Shown in pieces: positions 1 to 6,982 of a stretch of DNA of 64,000 nucleotides. The notes beneath the pieces were generated by a model. That model was not told the DNA's origin. It did no database searches and saw only the letters and a list, made by a program, of their open reading frames with translations. The stretch spans positions 1,116,001-1,180,000 of the forward strand of contig NZ_JFGT01000005.1 in assembly GCF_000599885.1 (NCBI RefSeq), in the 5' to 3' direction. Both the position numbers and the translations under genes were made by a program. The DNA comes from Pantoea sp. IMH (GTDB lineage Bacteria > Pseudomonadota > Gammaproteobacteria > Enterobacterales > Enterobacteriaceae). Positions within the stretch are counted from its first letter, which is position 1; each line of letters starts with the position of its first letter.

Positions 1-76
1 ACGCAACACGACATGTCCGGATGGAATAACGCCGGATGCCAGTTAACGAAATGAATATTATATTCAGGAGTCAATT

Positions 77-256
77 ATGGCCGAACATCGTGGTGGTTCA
101 GGTAACTTTGCAGAAGATCGTGATAAAGCCTCTGAAGCAGGTAAAAAAGGCGGGCAGAACAGCGGCGGTAACTTCGCCAATGACCGTGAGAAAGCGTCAG
201 AAGCAGGGAAAAAAGGTGGTCAAAACAGCCACAGCGGTGGACGCAAGTCAGAATAG
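77..256 (+). CDS. KGG-repeat stress-induced protein (YciG/Con-10 type)
   Basis: A 59-residue, highly hydrophilic protein made of two near-identical copies of a GNFA-x-DR-x-KASEAGKKGGQNS unit. This is the KGG motif of small stress-induced proteins such as E. coli YciG and fungal Con-10. The start at 77 is chosen because TCAGGAG lies just upstream; an upstream in-frame ATG has no ribosome site and would add residues unlike the family. The protein is probably cytoplasmic and intrinsically disordered, and its molecular role is unknown. A strong hairpin follows the stop. Family assignment is confident, function is not. Confidence 0.88.
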   Translation: MAEHRGGSGNFAEDRDKASEAGKKGGQNSGGNFANDREKASEAGKKGGQNSHSGGRKSE

Positions 257-287
257 CGTAACCGCACTGTGACAGGGATGCGTTGCC

Positions 288-311
288 AGCCCCGGTATTT
301 TTACCGGGGCT
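288..311 (+). terminator. Hairpin after the KGG gene
   Basis: AGCCCCGGTA and TACCGGGGCT form a perfect 10-bp stem with a four-base T loop, 31 nt after the stop codon. No U-tract follows, so it may be a weak terminator or a 3'-end stabiliser. The 254 bases up to the next gene hold nothing else I can support. Confidence 0.55.
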
Positions 312-565
312 AAATGGTTATGGGCATTTGAAGCCAAGCCAGATAGCTACTGGCTTTCATGGGTTAAAATCTTAACCAGAAAGGCCTGACTTTATGTTGC
401 GGGGATTAACTTCGTCTTTTTATAAAAGCCAGGTATGCCTGAAAGAGGATAGCAGAGAAGAAATGCTCTCCGGCTCCGGTTTCAGGCAAGTCTGTCTGTG
501 CGGGTTAATGACAGGATGCAAACAGAGACGAGCCGCAGTAAGACTCACAGATCGATTGCACAAAA

Positions 566-727
566 CTAGACGCCCAGACTTGCGCCGATAACCACGTTCA
601 CAAGTCCCGACGCCAGGAACACGCAACCTGGAATCAGGAAACCAGGGTTTTTTTTCCTGAAGTTAAGTGCTAACAGAATGATCCCAACTGCGATCATAGG
701 TATGGCGATAAACAAAAATGTCGACAT
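566..727 (-). CDS. Small hydrophobic membrane protein (53 aa)
   Basis: Two hydrophobic segments (about residues 3-21 and 29-50) flank a basic turn (NFRKKNPG), predicting a two-helix inner-membrane hairpin. The start at 727 follows AAGGGA at good spacing; the longer reading would begin inside the preceding small gene. It lies 26 bases after another tiny membrane-protein gene and is probably co-transcribed with it. I do not recognise the family. Confidence 0.65.
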   Translation of the reverse strand: MSTFLFIAIPMIAVGIILLALNFRKKNPGFLIPGCVFLASGLVNVVIGASLGV

Positions 728-753
728 GAGATCCCTTACTGGGAGATTTTCAA

Positions 754-864
754 TTATGCCCAGTTCCACGGCATCCAGTGATGGGTCAGCAAGAACATGA
801 TTAGCTCAAGCACGATAACAAGCGTCAGCAGGGCACCCAGCTTGTGATTCCCTATCCACTTCAC
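754..864 (-). CDS. Tiny single-span membrane protein (36 aa, GTG start)
   Basis: A GTG codon at 864 is preceded by AGGAGG, a near-perfect ribosome site, and opens a 36-codon frame. The product begins with a short basic stretch (KWIGNHK). One hydrophobic helix of about 20 residues follows (from LGALL), and the tail is tryptophan-rich (HHWMPWNWA). The layout fits a single-pass peptide with the N terminus inside. It sits 26 bases upstream of the 53-residue membrane protein on the same strand, suggesting a two-gene operon. Homology is not recognised. Confidence rests on the ribosome site and composition. Confidence 0.6.
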   Translation of the reverse strand: MKWIGNHKLGALLTLVIVLELIMFLLTHHWMPWNWA

Positions 865-1070
865 TTACAGCGCCTCCTGGAATACCTCACAGTTGAACTG
901 AGCCGCAGTCAGGCAGCGGGCTTTCTGCGAACGCTGTTTATCAGGCTAACGGACTCATAACACTGTCTGAATCATACCGTCACTGTTTTTTTATGCCAGA
1001 GACATTTCGGTTATGCCGTCTCTTTCACGACCTCGCCTGGGCATGAGAAAAGCTTTAGGGATCATCGGAC

Positions 1071-1095
1071 AAAAAAAAGGCCGCCGAAGCGACCT
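1071..1095 (-). terminator. Rho-independent terminator with UUCG tetraloop
   Basis: On the minus strand AGGTCGC-TTCG-GCGGCCT forms a 7-bp stem capped by the very stable UUCG loop and is followed by a run of T. It lies 18 bases past the stop of the 62-residue gene at 1114-1302 and terminates it. Confidence 0.9.
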
Positions 1096-1113
1096 GATGT
1101 CAGTAAGGTTTTT

Positions 1114-1302
1114 TTAAGCTGCTGTCAGCGCCGTTACGGCAATATCAGAACGGAAGATGCCGTGCTTAATGGACTGCTCTTCGAAGAAATCATTCAGGGC
1201 TCGTACAGCATTTTCACCCTGAATCAGAAGAGTGTTTTCTTTGGCCTGGCCGGCTTTCTTCACCACATACTGCACTGACCAGCTCTTGAGTGATTTGTTC
1301 AT
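1114..1302 (-). CDS. Uncharacterised small protein (62 aa)
   Basis: A short soluble protein with a basic N terminus (MNKSLKSWSVQYVVKKAGQAK) and a helical middle (RALNDFFEEQS). The start has a strong GGAGG site, and a textbook terminator follows, so the transcription unit is well delimited and monocistronic. No membrane segment or known motif is visible. I do not recognise the family. It sits among other small stress-type genes, which is the only hint to its role. Confidence 0.7.
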   Translation of the reverse strand: MNKSLKSWSVQYVVKKAGQAKENTLLIQGENAVRALNDFFEEQSIKHGIFRSDIAVTALTAA

Positions 1303-1628
1303 GTTTCCGCCTCCGGTTATTCAGTTAATCAGCTCTCATGGATGAGTCATCGACAGAAAGCGGTAAAACTTTAACCAGTTTTTTAGGATTTTTCTTACAC
1401 AGCACCTCAACAAATCCTCTGCTTAAAAAGTCCTGCTGATTTTCAGTTGCTTATGCGTCAGCAATAACGGAGAAGTGATCACAGAGGATAGCGCGCCGGA
1501 GAGTAAGTCGCCTGGTAAACAGAATGAGGGAAAGGAATCGATCATAAATTGTCCGTCACCGCGCCAGCTTCGTCTGCCGTCACGGCTGCTACGCTTAGGG
1601 TGATTAAGAACTGACACAGGAAACAGCG
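1303..1628. other. Intergenic region between divergent small genes
   Basis: This 326-base gap holds the two divergent 5' regions. Apart from the -10-like element at 1589-1597 I see no gene, tRNA or clear repeat in it. Confidence 0.5.
1589..1597 (+). promoter_or_regulatory. Sigma-S-type -10 element of the YrhK-like gene
   Basis: CTACGCTTA occurs 31 bases before the start codon. It differs at one position from the known sigma-S -10 form CTACACTTA, and no good -35 is visible, as is common for sigma-S promoters. The same 9-mer precedes two other small genes in the window (3335, and 20220 on the minus strand). Confidence 0.45.
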
Positions 1629-1883
1629 ATGTACCCGAATAAAACTGAGATTGATCTTGGCTCAGACCGTATCGTGATTGAAAAACGATACCGGGCGCTG
1701 AGCGCGCTTAACGATCTGTTGATTGGTATCTGGTTTCTGGCAGGCAGTATCATGTTCTTTGATGATTCGCTGATGACCCTCGGCACAGGTTTTTTTGTCG
1801 TGGGAAGCATCGAGCTTATCCTCCGACCGATAATCAAACTGACAGAGCTTATCCACGTAAAAAGGGTTACTGCATGCGGATAG
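1629..1883 (+). CDS. YrhK-like small membrane protein
   Basis: An 84-residue protein with two transmembrane helices (about residues 28-46 and 51-68) and the pattern KRYRALSALNDLLIGIWFLAGS...GFFVVGSIELILRPIIKL. This matches the YrhK-like domain: a conserved LNDxxxGxWFLxGS in helix 1 and GSxxxxxRPxIxL at the end of helix 2. Length is typical. The start follows AGGAAACAGCG. It acts in the inner membrane with unknown function. Its promoter looks sigma-S-like, so stationary-phase expression is inferred. Confidence 0.82.
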   Translation: MYPNKTEIDLGSDRIVIEKRYRALSALNDLLIGIWFLAGSIMFFDDSLMTLGTGFFVVGSIELILRPIIKLTELIHVKRVTACG

Positions 1884-2129
1884 CCTTGAGGCTGCTTTAC
1901 GCCCTTTTCCGCTGATTGCCTGGCTGATAACCTGTACAGGAAATGATCAGCATTGCATCGCCTGTAACCTGCAAACGTCATAACGCTATGTGAAAATGCA
2001 GAGGGGGGATTGGAGAATGCCTGGCTGATAAAATCGCAGCGCTGCCCTTACATGCCGCCACAGTGATAAGAGCCATGAATTTCACGTCCCCAGCGACGAA
2101 AAGATGATCAGTTTACAAAGGAGTCAGCA

Positions 2130-2657
2130 ATGAAAATCGCCTGCCTCGGTTGGGGATCGCTGATCTGGAAACCGGGAACACTGCCGCTGGCAAGTGACTG
2201 GTATTCAGATGGGCCTGCGTTGCCGGTGGAGTTTTCGCGGGTTAGTGATAAGGGTGAACTTGCCACCGTCATCTGTCTGAATGCTCCGTCGGTACAGGTT
2301 TACTGGGCCATGCTGGAAACGGATGATCTTCAGCTTGCGGTGACAGCCTTACGTGAACGGGAAAAAATTCCAGCAAATCGGGAAGATGGCATCGGTATGT
2401 TGAGAGTGCAGCCATCGGCGCAGGGCAACATTGCCGGATGGGCTGCCGGACACGGCATTGATGCCCTGATCTGGACAGCGCTACCGCCGCGATTTGCCGG
2501 CGTTGAAGGGATGATCCCTTCAGCCGAAGAAGCGCTGGATTATCTCCGCTCGCTGGGAGGCGACGAACGGGCACATGCATTTGATTATCTTCGCCAGGTG
2601 CCCGAGCAGTTAACGACACCCTATCGCCGCGCTTTTCAGCAGCATCTGGATTTATAG
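2130..2657 (+). CDS. Gamma-glutamylcyclotransferase-like protein
   Basis: A 175-residue soluble protein beginning MKIACLGWGSLIWKPG. The GWGSLIW segment resembles the YGSL/GSL substrate-binding loop at the N terminus of gamma-glutamylcyclotransferase-fold proteins. LPVEFSRVSDKGELATVI and the later RE-rich helix also fit proteins usually annotated as members of this superfamily. I cannot identify a catalytic glutamate with certainty. AAAGGAG sits seven bases before the ATG. The gene is monocistronic. Fold assignment is moderate and the substrate unknown. Confidence 0.72.
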   Translation: MKIACLGWGSLIWKPGTLPLASDWYSDGPALPVEFSRVSDKGELATVICLNAPSVQVYWAMLETDDLQLAVTALREREKIPANREDGIGMLRVQPSAQGNIAGWAAGHGIDALIWTALPPRFAGVEGMIPSAEEALDYLRSLGGDERAHAFDYLRQVPEQLTTPYRRAFQQHLDL

Positions 2658-2768
2658 GCTTCCTCCCCGGAGAAGGGAAAGCGGCGAGGCGATCTCTTTT
2701 TCGGGTTTAAAACCCTAAGCGCTGAAGTGGCTGAATAACAGAAGTGTTTCAAGCCCTTATGCCGCTTA

Positions 2769-3026
2769 TCACGCGATCACATCATCCGGCGTACGGTGAA
2801 CAATCTCTTCCAACACGGAGCGGTAAATATCGAGCTTAACCACATCCGTTTCCATTTCCATCTTATTCAGCAACTTAAGAATGAGGGCCTTGTTGGTCAC
2901 GAAGCCCTGCGCGGCCATCAGTTCGGCGGTAATTTTCATCAGCACCTCAGATTCGCCAGAGGAGAGCTCACCTGAATTTTGAAAATAGGTATTGATTTGC
3001 GACTCGATGGAATCATGTTGCTGCAT
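2769..3026 (-). CDS. AriR/YmgB-family biofilm and acid-resistance regulator
   Basis: An 85-residue, mainly helical protein. The pattern is IESQINTYFQNSGELSSGES followed by LMKITAELMAAQGFVTNKALILKLL and LEEIVHRTPDDVIA. It matches the YmgB/AriR family of small dimeric proteins that feed into Rcs-dependent biofilm and acid-resistance control in E. coli. The start at 3026 is chosen for CCGGAGG just upstream; the longer frame lacks a site. TTGTACAA palindromes lie in its promoter region. Family assignment fairly confident; target pathway here is inferred. Confidence 0.8.
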   Translation of the reverse strand: MQQHDSIESQINTYFQNSGELSSGESEVLMKITAELMAAQGFVTNKALILKLLNKMEMETDVVKLDIYRSVLEEIVHRTPDDVIA

Positions 3027-3105
3027 GGTGAAGCCTCCGGAAATTTTTTTATTATGGCGTATCTGGACAATAAAACGGCTAATCGCTGTAGAGATTTCAT
3101 CAAAG

Positions 3106-3250
3106 TTGTACAAAAAAATGGCCTCTGAAAGTGGAAATCCACTGGCACCTTCAGAGGCGATGCAAAGCATCATTCGTTACTGTGGATGGATGTCCACGGC
3201 GGATAAAGTTATACGAAGAAGTTAAACTTGTACAACGAATCCTTGTGCAA
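3106..3250. repeat. Three TTGT(A/G)CAA palindromic sites
   Basis: TTGTACAA occurs at 3106-3113 and 3228-3235, and TTGTGCAA at 3243-3250. The last two are spaced 15 bp apart. They lie in the 346-base gap between the divergent AriR-like gene and the acidic small protein gene, a place where a dimeric regulator could act on both. The gap also has AGTGGA-AA-TCCACT near 3128. No regulator is identified. Confidence 0.4.
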
Positions 3251-3334
3251 AACGTGCTGTCGTAGGTGTATCTGAAATGCAATTTATGCTAAGGGTGCGG
3301 CGAGTTTTTTGCCGCATCGCCCTAACAACTTTCG

Positions 3335-3344
3335 ACTACGCTTA
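3335..3344 (+). promoter_or_regulatory. Sigma-S-type -10 element of the acidic small protein gene
   Basis: CTACGCTTAA lies 29 bases before the ATG at 3373, the same element as before the YrhK-like and CsbD-like genes. Confidence 0.45.
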
Positions 3345-3372
3345 ATAGACGCAGAGCAACAGGAGAAATGCG

Positions 3373-3573
3373 ATGAAAAATCAAAATACCAACAGCAAAC
3401 GAAACAAAGAAGGTGACGTCAGCAAAGGATTGCCTGAAGCCGCCCCTCAGTCGGGCAATGCTTATGAAGAAGATGAACATACGGCAACCGATCGTCCGGA
3501 TGAGCATGGTGAAATTCCGCGCACCCGTGATGACAGTGAGGATGATAAAGTCGACCCTTATAAGCAGGGATAA
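3373..3573 (+). CDS. Small acidic hydrophilic protein (66 aa)
   Basis: A low-complexity, highly charged protein (many D, E, N, K) without hydrophobic segments, predicted to be disordered. It ends DDKVDPYKQG. The start follows CAGGAGAAATGCG. A strong terminator sits just after the stop, and a sigma-S-like -10 element precedes it, so the unit is monocistronic. I do not recognise the family. Composition resembles stress-induced hydrophilins, which is only a suggestion. Confidence 0.65.
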   Translation: MKNQNTNSKRNKEGDVSKGLPEAAPQSGNAYEEDEHTATDRPDEHGEIPRTRDDSEDDKVDPYKQG

Positions 3574-3584
3574 CTGTCGTTGCG

Positions 3585-3612
3585 AAGGCCCGCCAGTGTC
3601 GGGCCTTACTTT
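3585..3612 (+). terminator. Terminator after the acidic small protein gene
   Basis: AAGGCCCG and CGGGCCTT pair over 8 bp around a 7-base loop, followed by ACTTTT. Confidence 0.75.
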
Positions 3613-3618
3613 TGGCTG

Positions 3619-3870
3619 TCAGGGAAGGGAGGGCGGTTGATATTTGATATAGTCGCGAATGGCATCATGCACACTTTTATTCTCGGCATCATCAAGCCCT
3701 CTGTCGGCAAACTCTTTCGCCAGTTTTTCCAGCACGTCGTCAAATTTTCCCTTATAGGTAATGTTGTTTAACGCAATCTGCTGGCCAAGGATCTCTTTTA
3801 GCGCCCGCGTTTCCGTACTGAGCCGTTGCACAGTTTCTTCGAGCTTCCTGATTCTTGCTTCTTCCGACAT
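3619..3870 (-). CDS. Uncharacterised coiled-coil protein (83 aa)
   Basis: The N-terminal third (EEARIRKLEETVQRLSTETR) has heptad spacing typical of a short coiled coil. The rest is helical and charged, with a YKGKFDDVLEKLAKEFADRG segment. It has no membrane segment or signal peptide. The start at 3870 is preferred over an upstream ATG at 3900 because GGGAGA lies six bases before it. It converges with the acidic protein gene. I do not recognise the family. Confidence 0.65.
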   Translation of the reverse strand: MSEEARIRKLEETVQRLSTETRALKEILGQQIALNNITYKGKFDDVLEKLAKEFADRGLDDAENKSVHDAIRDYIKYQPPSLP

Positions 3871-4036
3871 GGTGTCTCCCGGGTCATTTTGAATAGTCAT
3901 AACGGATGTAAAACAGCATCGCTTAACTCAAAGCGTATTGCAATGAGCGGGTTAGCGAGTCCATTACCAACAGAAAAGAGCAAAAGGCCGCTGGAATGAT
4001 AAAATACCCGTTGTCTTTTTTTGTCCCGGAGGAAAC

Positions 4037-4468
4037 ATGGCCTCACCAGAAGCTATCCTTCAGCGGTTATCCGCCTCACCTTTTCGTCAGCGCTTCCACC
4101 TCGGCCGCGTTGAGTACGATTACTGCCTGAAAAAGGGAGAGGAAATGATCTCCTCACATGCGACGGATTTCATCCGGCAACGCCTTTCTCCGGCGGAGCC
4201 AGTAAATGATGGCAAACAGACGCCAATGCGGGGACATCCCGTTTTCATTGCCCAGCATGCCACCGCCACCTGCTGCCGCGGCTGCATAAGCAAATGGCAT
4301 GGCATTCCCCACCATCAGGAAATGACTCAGGAAGAGCAGGCCCGGGTCGTTGAGCTGATTCTCTGCTGGCTGCGGCTGGAGATGCAAAAACCGGCGCCGA
4401 AAATGAAGAAGCAGAAAACGCGCGGTCAGAACAAAGGCGCGCCGCCAGAACAGCTTAATTTGCTGTAG
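4037..4468 (+). CDS. DUF4186 family protein
   Basis: A 143-residue soluble protein with the DUF4186 pattern: RQRFHLGRVEYDYCLKKG near residue 20, a PMRGHPVFIAQHATATCCRGC segment in the middle, then KWHGIPHHQEMTQEEQ. Clustered histidines and cysteines (H66, H74, C78/C79, C82, H87, H91/H92) could bind a metal, which is inference. The C-terminal 30 residues are lysine-rich and look disordered. CCGGAGG precedes the ATG. Function unknown. Confidence 0.82.
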   Translation: MASPEAILQRLSASPFRQRFHLGRVEYDYCLKKGEEMISSHATDFIRQRLSPAEPVNDGKQTPMRGHPVFIAQHATATCCRGCISKWHGIPHHQEMTQEEQARVVELILCWLRLEMQKPAPKMKKQKTRGQNKGAPPEQLNLL

Positions 4469-4566
4469 TGCCTGAGAAAACAGGAAAGCCTTCTTCAGCG
4501 CTTGAAAGTGGAGATGGCAAGGGATAAACAGGGCGATAAAGGAGAACCTGACGTACCGGCGGGAAC

Positions 4567-4591
4567 AAAAGCGCCGGAAGCGGGCCGGCGC
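4567..4591 (-). terminator. Terminator after the YqjC-like gene
   Basis: On the minus strand GCGCCGG and CCGGCGC form a 7-bp stem followed by TTTT, 20 bases past the stop at 4611. Confidence 0.7.
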
Positions 4592-4610
4592 CATCGTGGA
4601 TCTGAGAAAA

Positions 4611-4997
4611 TTAGCGGGAGAGCGCGGCTTCGGCTTCTTTCAGTTCATCGCGCGCTTCATCCAGTTTTTTCATTCTCTTTTCGATTTTATCCGGTCTGCC
4701 GTCAGCTTTTGCCTCTCTCAACTCCTGCTCACGTTCCATGACCTCCTGTTTCTTTTCGGCCACTTTTTCCTGACGCTCTTTCAGCAGGCCGCTGTCGGTG
4801 CAGTTTTCGTTAACTTCGCGCAGGGCTTTTTCCAGACCGGCGACGCGGTGGGTATTGCCATGCTGCTGAGCGTATTTTAACTGCTGCTCAATTTCCTGTT
4901 TCTTGCCGGCACAGCCAGTTAACGCCGCGCTTGCCTGAGTGGAAAAAAGGGAGAGTGCAAAAATGCAGAAGCTTGCTTTCATTAGCGATTGTTTCAT
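4611..4997 (-). CDS. yqjC: DUF1090 periplasmic protein, YqjC-like
   Basis: A 128-residue exported protein. A Sec signal peptide ends near ASA (residue 24). The mature part opens with a short cysteine-containing segment (TGCAGKKQEIEQQLKYAQQHGN) and becomes a long charged coiled coil (EKVAEKKQEVMEREQELREA and on). The AGLEKALREVNENCTD segment matches E. coli YqjC closely. In E. coli yqjC precedes yqjD, yqjE and yqjK; here it stands alone with its own terminator. It is periplasmic with unknown role. Confidence 0.83.
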   Translation of the reverse strand: MKQSLMKASFCIFALSLFSTQASAALTGCAGKKQEIEQQLKYAQQHGNTHRVAGLEKALREVNENCTDSGLLKERQEKVAEKKQEVMEREQELREAKADGRPDKIEKRMKKLDEARDELKEAEAALSR

Positions 4998-5179
4998 GTG
5001 TCCTCACTGACAGGTAATTAAGGCGAAACTATAACAATAGTTTATGTGAGACGGTTTGAGGGAAGACAAAAAAGGCGCCTTTTGCCTTCTTTTCTACAGG
5101 TTGCTTTGCGCCCTGGCGTACTGCTACTCTGTCGGCCTTCTCTGCTTCCCTGCTGCTACTGGTTTAGACAGGAACGTAA

Positions 5180-5674
5180 ATGATCTGGCTGATGCTTGTG
5201 ACCCTGATTGTGGTATTTATTATTGGCTTCCGGGTGCTCAACTCCCGCGCCCGACGCGCCACGCGGGCATTAACAAAGCGGCTGAATCTCGATCCCGTGT
5301 ATGTTGAGTCACTGATAAGCCAGATGGGCAAAGCGCCCGGTGAAGCCTTTATCGACTATATTTCCCGCGAAAATGAAGCGCATCTGGCGAATGCTGCCAG
5401 CGTGCTGTTTATCTATCAGGTTTTCATTCTGGATGAATCGGACGAAAGCATCGCTTTCTGGCGCGGCGTGCTACGTAAGGCCTATCTTCCCGTTGAATTA
5501 AGCAGCGAGCATGTCAGGCTGGCGCTGGCCTTTTTAAGTGAAATGGAACCCGATGCCCAGGAGATGCACGAGTTTCGCCTGCGGTATAATGCGCGTTTTG
5601 CAACGCCCGATAATTCGCCCATGGGAGGAACAGACAATGTTTACTCCATCCACTCCCGTCCGGGTCGCCACTGA
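5180..5674 (+). CDS. yicN: DUF1198 family protein YicN
   Basis: A 164-residue protein with one N-terminal transmembrane helix (MIWLMLVTLIVVFIIGFRVL). A soluble domain follows containing VYVESLISQMGKAPGEAFIDY, ENEAHLANAASVLFIYQ and LRYNARF. These segments align with E. coli YicN along their length. It is an inner-membrane-anchored cytoplasmic protein of unknown function. It has no co-directional neighbour close by. Confidence 0.82.
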   Translation: MIWLMLVTLIVVFIIGFRVLNSRARRATRALTKRLNLDPVYVESLISQMGKAPGEAFIDYISRENEAHLANAASVLFIYQVFILDESDESIAFWRGVLRKAYLPVELSSEHVRLALAFLSEMEPDAQEMHEFRLRYNARFATPDNSPMGGTDNVYSIHSRPGRH

Positions 5675-6067
5675 CGTTTATTTCCCCCCACTTAAACGTG
5701 AACAGTTATGTCCCTGCATTCCTGAACCTTCCTGTTAACAGGAGAGGCTACTTTCTGCCCGATCATTAGCTTCTTTATTCATTAATGCGCCTGTTTCTCC
5801 GCCTGTAACATTCATCAATGGCGAATTAAATCATCCAGGATAATGGGTGATGTTTTATTATTGGCTCTTATTTGTTTTTATATTGTTAATTTTTGATTAG
5901 GCTGCCAGATGAATTATTTCCATCAGTTCAGGCGCGGTATGATAACGAAGGTTCACTATTATTGGTTGATTTTACTGATATTGTGTATTTAAAGCGCAGA
6001 TTGGCAGGCAAGGCAGCTAACCAGAGTGGCGGTAGCGCGTTTATCGCTTAAGCGCCTGCGCTGCCAG

Positions 6068-6095
6068 TTGATATAAACTTAACAATTAATATTTT
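6068..6095 (+). promoter_or_regulatory. Candidate promoter of the dehydrogenase operon
   Basis: TTGATA at 6068-6073 and TATTTT at 6090-6095 are 16 bp apart and match the sigma-70 consensus at five and four of six positions. A start near 6102 would put the palindrome at 6106-6120 just downstream. Confidence 0.35.
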
Positions 6096-6105
6096 AGATA
6101 CAAAA

Positions 6106-6120
6106 ATTACAATTTGTAAT
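6106..6120. promoter_or_regulatory. Operator-like palindrome ATTACAA-T-TTGTAAT
   Basis: A perfect 7-bp inverted repeat around one central base, 32 bases before the first start codon of the operon and at the expected transcription start. Size and symmetry fit a dimeric repressor site. The regulator is not identifiable from the window. Confidence 0.45.
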
Positions 6121-6151
6121 GGTTGTTTCCATGATATTGCCTCCAGGTTAG

Positions 6152-6937
6152 ATGAAAGAAAAATTAATTAACCCAAATTACATTTCTTTAGCATGTGAGA
6201 GTCGTAATGTTATGCTTCTTCAAAAAGAAACAACCCGCCGTAAGTTTTTACTAGGGTCGCTTTTGGCGTTGCCCTTTAGCGATATGATAGTAAGGGGATT
6301 AACGGCGGCCGAGGCTGCGGAAATGGCCGCCCCCGAGCTGCTTGAATATCAACCCGTCTTTTTCTCCAGTGATGAATGGCAATTTATCATGGCCGCCTGC
6401 GATCGGCTTATTCCTGCCGGTGGGAAAGGAAAGGCACCAGGCGCATTAGAAACAAATGTGCCCATCTTTATTGACCAGCAGATGCAGGGCGATATGGGGG
6501 ATGAGATTTATCTTCAGGGACCTTTTGAGCCTCACGCTCCGGCAACGATGGGCTATCAGATCCCTTACCGGCCTCAGCAGATCTATAAAATTGGCATTCG
6601 TGTAATTAACGACTGGTGCCAGCAGCAGCATCAGAAACTTTTCCATGCCCTCACTGTGGAAGAAAAAGATGCGGTACTGACGCAGATTCAGAAAAACGGC
6701 ATTCACTTTAGCGATCTGGGTGAAGACGCGCTGCAGGGCTCGCAATTCTTCAGTGAACTGCTTGCGGATACCAAACATGGTTATCTTTCCGATCCGATGT
6801 ACGGCGGTAATAAAGGGATGAAGGCGTGGATCGCCATCGGTTTTCCCGGCGCCCGCGCCAGCTACACCGAATGGGTTAAGCAACATAACGTTCCCTATCC
6901 GCTCGGCCCGGTCAGCCTTCTGGGCCAGCGCGCCTGA
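6152..6937 (+). CDS. Gluconate 2-dehydrogenase-type small (gamma) subunit
   Basis: A 261-residue protein of the gluconate 2-dehydrogenase subunit 3 family. It acts as maturation and export partner of the flavoprotein encoded next. A twin-arginine signal (TTRRKFLLGSLLALPF, about residues 27-42 of the long form) exports it, and presumably the folded flavoprotein with it. The core has the family pattern FFSSDEWQFIMAACDRLIPAG, then GYLSDPMYGGNKGMKAWIAIGFPGAR. An internal ATG at 6212 gives a more typical leader with the arginine pair near residue 9, and may be the true start. First gene of a three-gene operon. Confidence 0.9.
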   Translation: MKEKLINPNYISLACESRNVMLLQKETTRRKFLLGSLLALPFSDMIVRGLTAAEAAEMAAPELLEYQPVFFSSDEWQFIMAACDRLIPAGGKGKAPGALETNVPIFIDQQMQGDMGDEIYLQGPFEPHAPATMGYQIPYRPQQIYKIGIRVINDWCQQQHQKLFHALTVEEKDAVLTQIQKNGIHFSDLGEDALQGSQFFSELLADTKHGYLSDPMYGGNKGMKAWIAIGFPGARASYTEWVKQHNVPYPLGPVSLLGQRA

Positions 6938-6982
6938 GTTGACTGAGTACTTTTCCGTTTTCTGAAGATTGCAGGATTTAAG

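Larger units (their letters stand above)
5675..6151 (+). other. Regulatory region upstream of the gluconate-type dehydrogenase operon
   Basis: This 477-base gap holds no supportable gene. It contains the perfect palindrome TCCTGTTAACAGGA at 5730-5743, AT-rich DNA at 5820-5995, an 8-bp-arm hairpin near 6030-6064, and the promoter and operator-like palindrome described separately. Confidence 0.5.

Noticed and set aside
394..626. Overlapping frames on both strands before the tiny membrane-protein operon
   Set aside because: Neither has a ribosome site, and they exclude each other.
1604..1981. 125-codon minus-strand open frame
   Set aside because: Opposite the YrhK-like gene, which has a ribosome site and a clear family match.
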